DNA of 64,000 nucleotides from Lagopus muta (Eukaryota > Chordata > Aves > Galliformes > Phasianidae), in NCBI RefSeq assembly GCF_023343835.1, contig NC_064437.1:18099501-18163500 (forward strand), written 5' to 3'. This document shows, one piece after another, positions 60,301 to 64,000 of the stretch. Both the position numbers and the translations under genes were made by a program. Each line of letters opens with the position of its first letter. Within the stretch, counting starts at the first letter, position 1. The notes under the pieces were generated by a model, which had not been told where the DNA came from, did no database searches, and saw only the letters and a list, made by a program, of their open reading frames with translations.

Positions 60301-62875
60301 CTTTGGTAGGCTCCTTAGACACATCCCAGAAATATCAAACAATACTTTTTCACCCAGGTCTCTTGGGTTACTAATCTGAAACAAGGATGACTGAGCAGAG
60401 ACAAAAATCTATTTGGAGTAAATGGATGTTTCTGGGCTATATTTGCTGTGACAAATGAAGTTGCAAAGCAAACGTGAGTAATAAAGTCGTGTAACTAATG
60501 CTGACTTAACATCTAGTTGGTTTGAGAAGCAAATGCCAGCTTCTAAAAGGCAGGTAGTCAAGAAAAAAAACAAGTGATAGGAAACAGCTTATTTTAACTG
60601 TTAGTGAATAAAAAGTGTTTTGCATAAAGCCCCTCCTATGACAGCAAAGAGTATTTTTGAAGATTAAGGCACAGAGAAAGGGTGGAGGTAGAACTCAGAG
60701 GTTCCGCTCCTGCAACTACTACAGGTTTTCTATTTGACTATGGGCACGCCAAGCTATGAGTACATCCTTGAGCTTCCTGACCTATAAGTAATACTTCTCT
60801 ACTTGATACAGAAAGCTTATTCACCTATTTAGCAGACTCAAAGATAACACAGCAAGCACTGCTTTTTTGTTTGAATGATCAGCTAGTAATTAAAAGGCAA
60901 AACTACTTTGTGGATGGAATTGTGCTACCTGGACTGCAGACAAAAAGTTATCAAGATGAGTCACTGAAAGACAGGAGGGGACTTGCAGATGTTTGTTCCA
61001 AAGCTATTCAGGTGGAAAGTGGGTACATCTCAAAAGAAACGTGTCCTTGTTAGACATGTTTTTAACTAGCTTCTTGATGAAAATGAAGAAAGAAATGGAA
61101 GTGATTGTAAGGATGGTAACTGAAAGCCTAGAAGACAGAATAGGGCTTCTAGTAAAGTGAAAGATGCTAACCCCTTCCTTTCACAGAAACCTTTCTTAGA
61201 TATAACGTATGAAAATAAAACTATTATTTATTGCTAATTCCAAACTAAGAACACATCACTTAAAAATCACTTAAAAAAATGAAAATCAAAATAGACATTC
61301 ATTCATCACAAGTTGGCAAGAAATAGATTCGTGCTCTTTAAATGGGATAAAACATCAGAACTTATCTAACATACATGGATAATGTTTACATATGCAGAGA
61401 CTGCTGAACAGTATTTGCGACACATAGAGTCACAGAGCTTATTACACATAAGCTGCTTCAGTAATTCTGTTGTACAGGAAAACTGCACAACCGCCAGAAT
61501 GCTGTTGGCTGCACAGAAACATCACCGTGACAAACGACATGTTCTGCTGTGAACAGCCTGGGCTGTAGCTGCATTTTACTAATCAACAGTTACAGCTCAC
61601 TACGCACATGGCTTTCAGAATAGTTTATAAAGGTGTTTCCTGTTTTTCTCTAGTAAGAAAGAAAGAGGTTTTGTATCACAATCAGATTAAAACAAGAAAA
61701 AAAAGCCAAGCCTTTTCTGTGGTGAAGCAAAAGAGGAATCCCTGTTACACTTCACAGGCTGCATTTGAAACACAGTAACTCCAAAACTGAAATGGTGGCA
61801 GGAGATGGCCAAGAACATAAAGACCTGAAGGCAGACTGTTGGAAGAAGTCACAAATCTGTGCCAGGACTCTAACTAAATCACAGGCTGTTCTTTGTAAGA
61901 TACCCCTCACTTGCTGATTTTGCCTGTGAGGTGCAGTGAATAATTGGACATACAGCTGGTTAAAGTTCTGTCAGGTAACACAATATGATCCCTATTTCCT
62001 AAAATGCTTCTTACAACACTGGGAATGTTGACTTATGAGAAAGCAGTCCCTCCCAAGCCAGAACGGAAAAGAGGATTATTGCCAGAATGAATAACAGCAC
62101 ATTTCCTTTGTGGCATTTTAGCATGGGCTGAGGCAATACTAAGCTAATCTTCAAAACATGAGAAAACACACAATTTTCTTATCTTCTTTTTTTAATTAAC
62201 CTAGAAGCTCTATACTCCTGCTTCCTATGCCTCGATGGAGTTGTGAGGGAAACTTACTCAGTTCAACTGCAGAAGCAAACTTTGTGCAGGAAGGACTATG
62301 CATGTTGCTCCAAAAGTAATGCCTCCTATTTATTTCCATTAAAATTACAACATGCAAAGATACAACAGATCACACTATTTGATAGAGCAAATTATCAGTT
62401 ACAAAACACTTCCCATTTTTCAACATAGTCACCACCATTAACTATTTCACTGAGAACCTGCGTGCTGCGCTCACAAAAATTGCACCAGTGGAGGTGACCC
62501 ACTGTCACAACTTTATCTGCCAAATAGCTTAAATATCACAGTTCTCCTGAGGCAGAAGCGGAGAACAAAAGTGTTACTATTCACATAGGGGCTCATCAAA
62601 AGGAACTTTTGCTGACACGTAGCATGCTGAAAAGGAAGTGTTAACAAACTGACAACAGAAGTGTACAATTGCTACAGATCTTCAAACTTGAGATTGCAAC
62701 ACAGACTGCTTACAACAGCAGAAGAGTTCACCAATTCTATGTTTAGCAGAGATACAGAAATATTACCTGTAAACCACAGCAGCCCACTGCATTCATTATT
62801 GAAGCATTATGAATGACCTGGTATGGGATTCCCAACTTTACTGCACGTAGCACTAAATCACTGTGTGTTGTGGCC
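51174..62875 (-). CDS. DPH5: DPH5 diphthine methyl ester synthase, C-terminal part (partial gene)
   Basis: Five minus-strand exons join in frame: 62875-62767, 55370-55250, 53477-53438, 52390-52287 and 51397-51174. They encode about 198 residues corresponding to human residues 88 to the end (human is 285 long). DPH5 uses S-adenosylmethionine to methylate the modified histidine of elongation factor 2 during diphthamide synthesis in the cytosol. Recognisable blocks are [75 protein letters not shown] and [19 protein letters not shown], which span much of the tetrapyrrole-methylase fold. The N-terminal SAM-binding loop (LIGLGLGD) lies past the right edge. No frame breaks were seen. Confidence 0.96.
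51398..52286 (-). other. DPH5 last intron
   Basis: An 889-nt AT-rich intron. A tandem GTGTTTGTTCAT pair lies near 52098-52122. Nothing else recognised. Confidence 0.8.
52287..52390 (-). CDS. DPH5: DPH5 penultimate exon
   Basis: 104 nt encoding [20 protein letters not shown] and [14 protein letters not shown]. Acceptor CCCTGCAG, donor GTACTA. Split Lys and Glu codons close with the neighbouring exons. Confidence 0.95.
52391..53437 (-). other. DPH5 intron
   Basis: A 1.05-kb AT-rich intron; nothing recognised. Confidence 0.8.
53438..53477 (-). CDS. DPH5: DPH5 40-nt exon
   Basis: A very short exon encoding [13 protein letters not shown](K) between acceptor TTGTTCTACAG and donor GTGAGTC. It is too short to show as an open frame and was identified from protein similarity and phase. 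Confidence 0.93.
53478..55249 (-). other. DPH5 intron
   Basis: A 1.8-kb intron with an A run at 54474-54488. A 98-codon open frame on the opposite strand at 53863-54159 has no recognisable product. Confidence 0.75.
55250..55370 (-). CDS. DPH5: DPH5 exon with [14 protein letters not shown]
   Basis: 121 nt encoding [20 protein letters not shown] and [20 protein letters not shown]. Acceptor TTTTGTTTTACAG, donor GTAAGC. Highly similar to human DPH5. Confidence 0.96.
57890..57965 (+). mobile_element. CR1 LINE 3' terminal fragment
   Basis: About 75 bp: GTAATGGGAGGACAGTTGAA, CTAGATGATCTTGTAGG, TTTCCAACCTTGTGATTC, then ATTCTATGATT tail units. Antisense to DPH5. Confidence 0.85.
62301..62515 (-). 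mobile_element. mariner-like element fragment (Galluhop type), 3' end
   Basis: The plus strand starts with the terminal-repeat-like GTTGCTCCAAAAGTAATGCC. Read on the minus strand, the end of a transposase is visible ([18 protein letters not shown] then stop), followed by about 120 bp of 3' non-coding sequence to the terminus. Only the last 30 or so codons remain, so it is a dead fragment. The family call rests on recalled similarity to the chicken mariner. The internal breakpoint is approximate. Confidence 0.75.
62767..62875 (-). CDS. DPH5: DPH5 exon with [11 protein letters not shown]
   Basis: 109 nt encoding [20 protein letters not shown] and [16 protein letters not shown]. Acceptor CTTACCACAG, donor GTAATA. 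The first G completes a Gly codon from the previous exon, which is off the window. This part contributes to the SAM-binding cleft. Confidence 0.95.
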
Positions 62876-64000
62876 CTGTGGTAAGAAGGGGAAAAGGATT
62901 AAAATCTGAAAAGACAGTAACCAAGGATTACTGGCATAATGGTTTGTTTTGAAAACGAAGTTAAACTCTACTCAGAAAGGACAATGCAAATGTGCCAAAA
63001 GGCCGAGAATGACTTGACTAATTGTTAGGGAAAGTAAAAACTCACACAACATTTTGATGTGTTGTCTTCAGCAGCTGAAAATACCAAAAGCCTCATACAT
63101 TACCATTCCCAGCTTTCTGGTAAAACTCTTAACACTAGGACAAATGTTGCTTTTTAAAGTAGCTTTGGCAACTACTTGAAAATGAAAGTTTCAATTGTCC
63201 TTTGTCTTCTGCAGTTGTCTGCTGGACATGTGTTGAACTGTAAACTTCAGCTGTGTTTGGCACAGACTTCAGCAAAACCCCAGTATTTCCTTACTCACTG
63301 CACAGCCAGTCCTTCTCTCACTTAGGAAATGTTACGAAAGCAATTCTTTCAAACAAGACCTTTGAGCACATTTCACCGCAGTTTGTTCAATGCCTTGATT
63401 TTGACTGTCAGCTTTTATAAATATTTAGCCCAAAGGACTCTCAAACTAAGGGGTCTACTAGTCTCGAGTGATCAAGTTTATTCTGAAGTAACTAAGAAAA
63501 ATTCTAGTTAAGTTTACAGCTGAACTTAATTTGGTTCTGGGTGTACAATGCTCCAAGAACCCACAGAAAACACCTTACAGTGCCTGAATCGAGAGTCACT
63601 GGGCTGGCAGGTAACAAAATCAGGATTAGAGTCCTTCTGAGATATTGAGTACAGATAGATCCAGCTAACCTTATTTTTGAGCTGCAATAATTTTTAAAGG
63701 TGTCTTGCTTGGACATGTGTTTACGTACATGACGGGCACTCAGTTTTCCACATAAAATATGAAAATGCACCTACCCTCTGCCTAAATTTGAATGACTTCA
63801 GCCATCTCATTGCAAAGATGTACCACACATTTCTGGCCATTCCAAAGGAAAAAACAGCACATGCTGATCAGAATACTTAAATAGGAAAACTGCTTTCACC
63901 GTGGCCTGGTTCAGTTACTCTAAAAGAATTTCCCTTACTTTTGGTCTGCGAATTTCCACCAATCAGCAGATCAGGAACACAAATGTGGCAGCAGCTGGTA
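62876..64000 (-). other. DPH5 upstream intron (partial)
   Basis: AT-rich DNA to the right edge. I searched for the preceding DPH5 exon (ending VVGDPFG) on the minus strand and did not find it. Confidence 0.65.

Larger units (their letters stand above)
55371..62766 (-). other. DPH5 large intron
   Basis: A 7.4-kb intron holding a CR1 3' end (57890-57965) and a mariner 3' end (62301-62515), with scattered short ORFs lacking support. No other gene was seen. Confidence 0.75.

Overview
This window is vertebrate nuclear DNA, almost certainly from a bird and probably a galliform close to chicken. Coding sequence sits in short exons with GT/AG junctions and long AT-rich introns. The interspersed repeats are CR1 LINEs with the avian ATTCTGTG-type 3' tail. 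A fragment matching the chicken mariner-like element (Galluhop type) lies near the right end. No bacterial, plasmid or phage features are present.

Four protein-coding genes were found by translating exons and joining them at splice sites. From left to right: (1) the 5' end of CDC14A on the minus strand, with three coding exons between 2258 and 12383 and the rest beyond the left edge; (2) complete EXTL2 on the minus strand, 17318-21290, 331 residues; (3) complete SLC30A7 (ZnT7) on the plus strand, 23270-45557, 11 exons and 376 residues; (4) the 3' part of DPH5 on the minus strand, 51174-62875, five exons and about 198 C-terminal residues, with its 5' end beyond the right edge. In every gene the exon phases close exactly.

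There are two CpG islands. One, at about 12.0-13.4 kb, is the CDC14A promoter. The other, at about 22.5-23.9 kb, is shared by the divergent genes EXTL2 and SLC30A7 and carries NRF1- and ETS-type motifs just upstream of the SLC30A7 start. SLC30A7 and DPH5 converge. Opposed AATAAA hexamers lie 16 bp apart at 51.15-51.17 kb, and the DPH5 hexamer overlaps the DPH5 stop codon.

The genes do not form a pathway. CDC14A is a cell-cycle and ciliary phosphatase. EXTL2 is a glycosyltransferase acting on the glycosaminoglycan linker. SLC30A7 moves zinc into the early secretory pathway. DPH5 makes the diphthamide precursor on elongation factor 2. EXTL2-SLC30A7-DPH5 is, from memory, a conserved vertebrate block. 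Having CDC14A directly beside EXTL2, with no GPR88 or VCAM1 between, differs from the human order as I recall it.

I found no obvious new biological system. The best leads are the EXTL2 upstream ORF whose stop overlaps the main start, the overlapping stop/poly(A) arrangement of DPH5 with its convergent partner, a near-perfect CTCF motif in SLC30A7 intron 7, a CR1 with an apparent 9-bp target duplication, and an unidentified 91-codon ORF in CDC14A intron 2.
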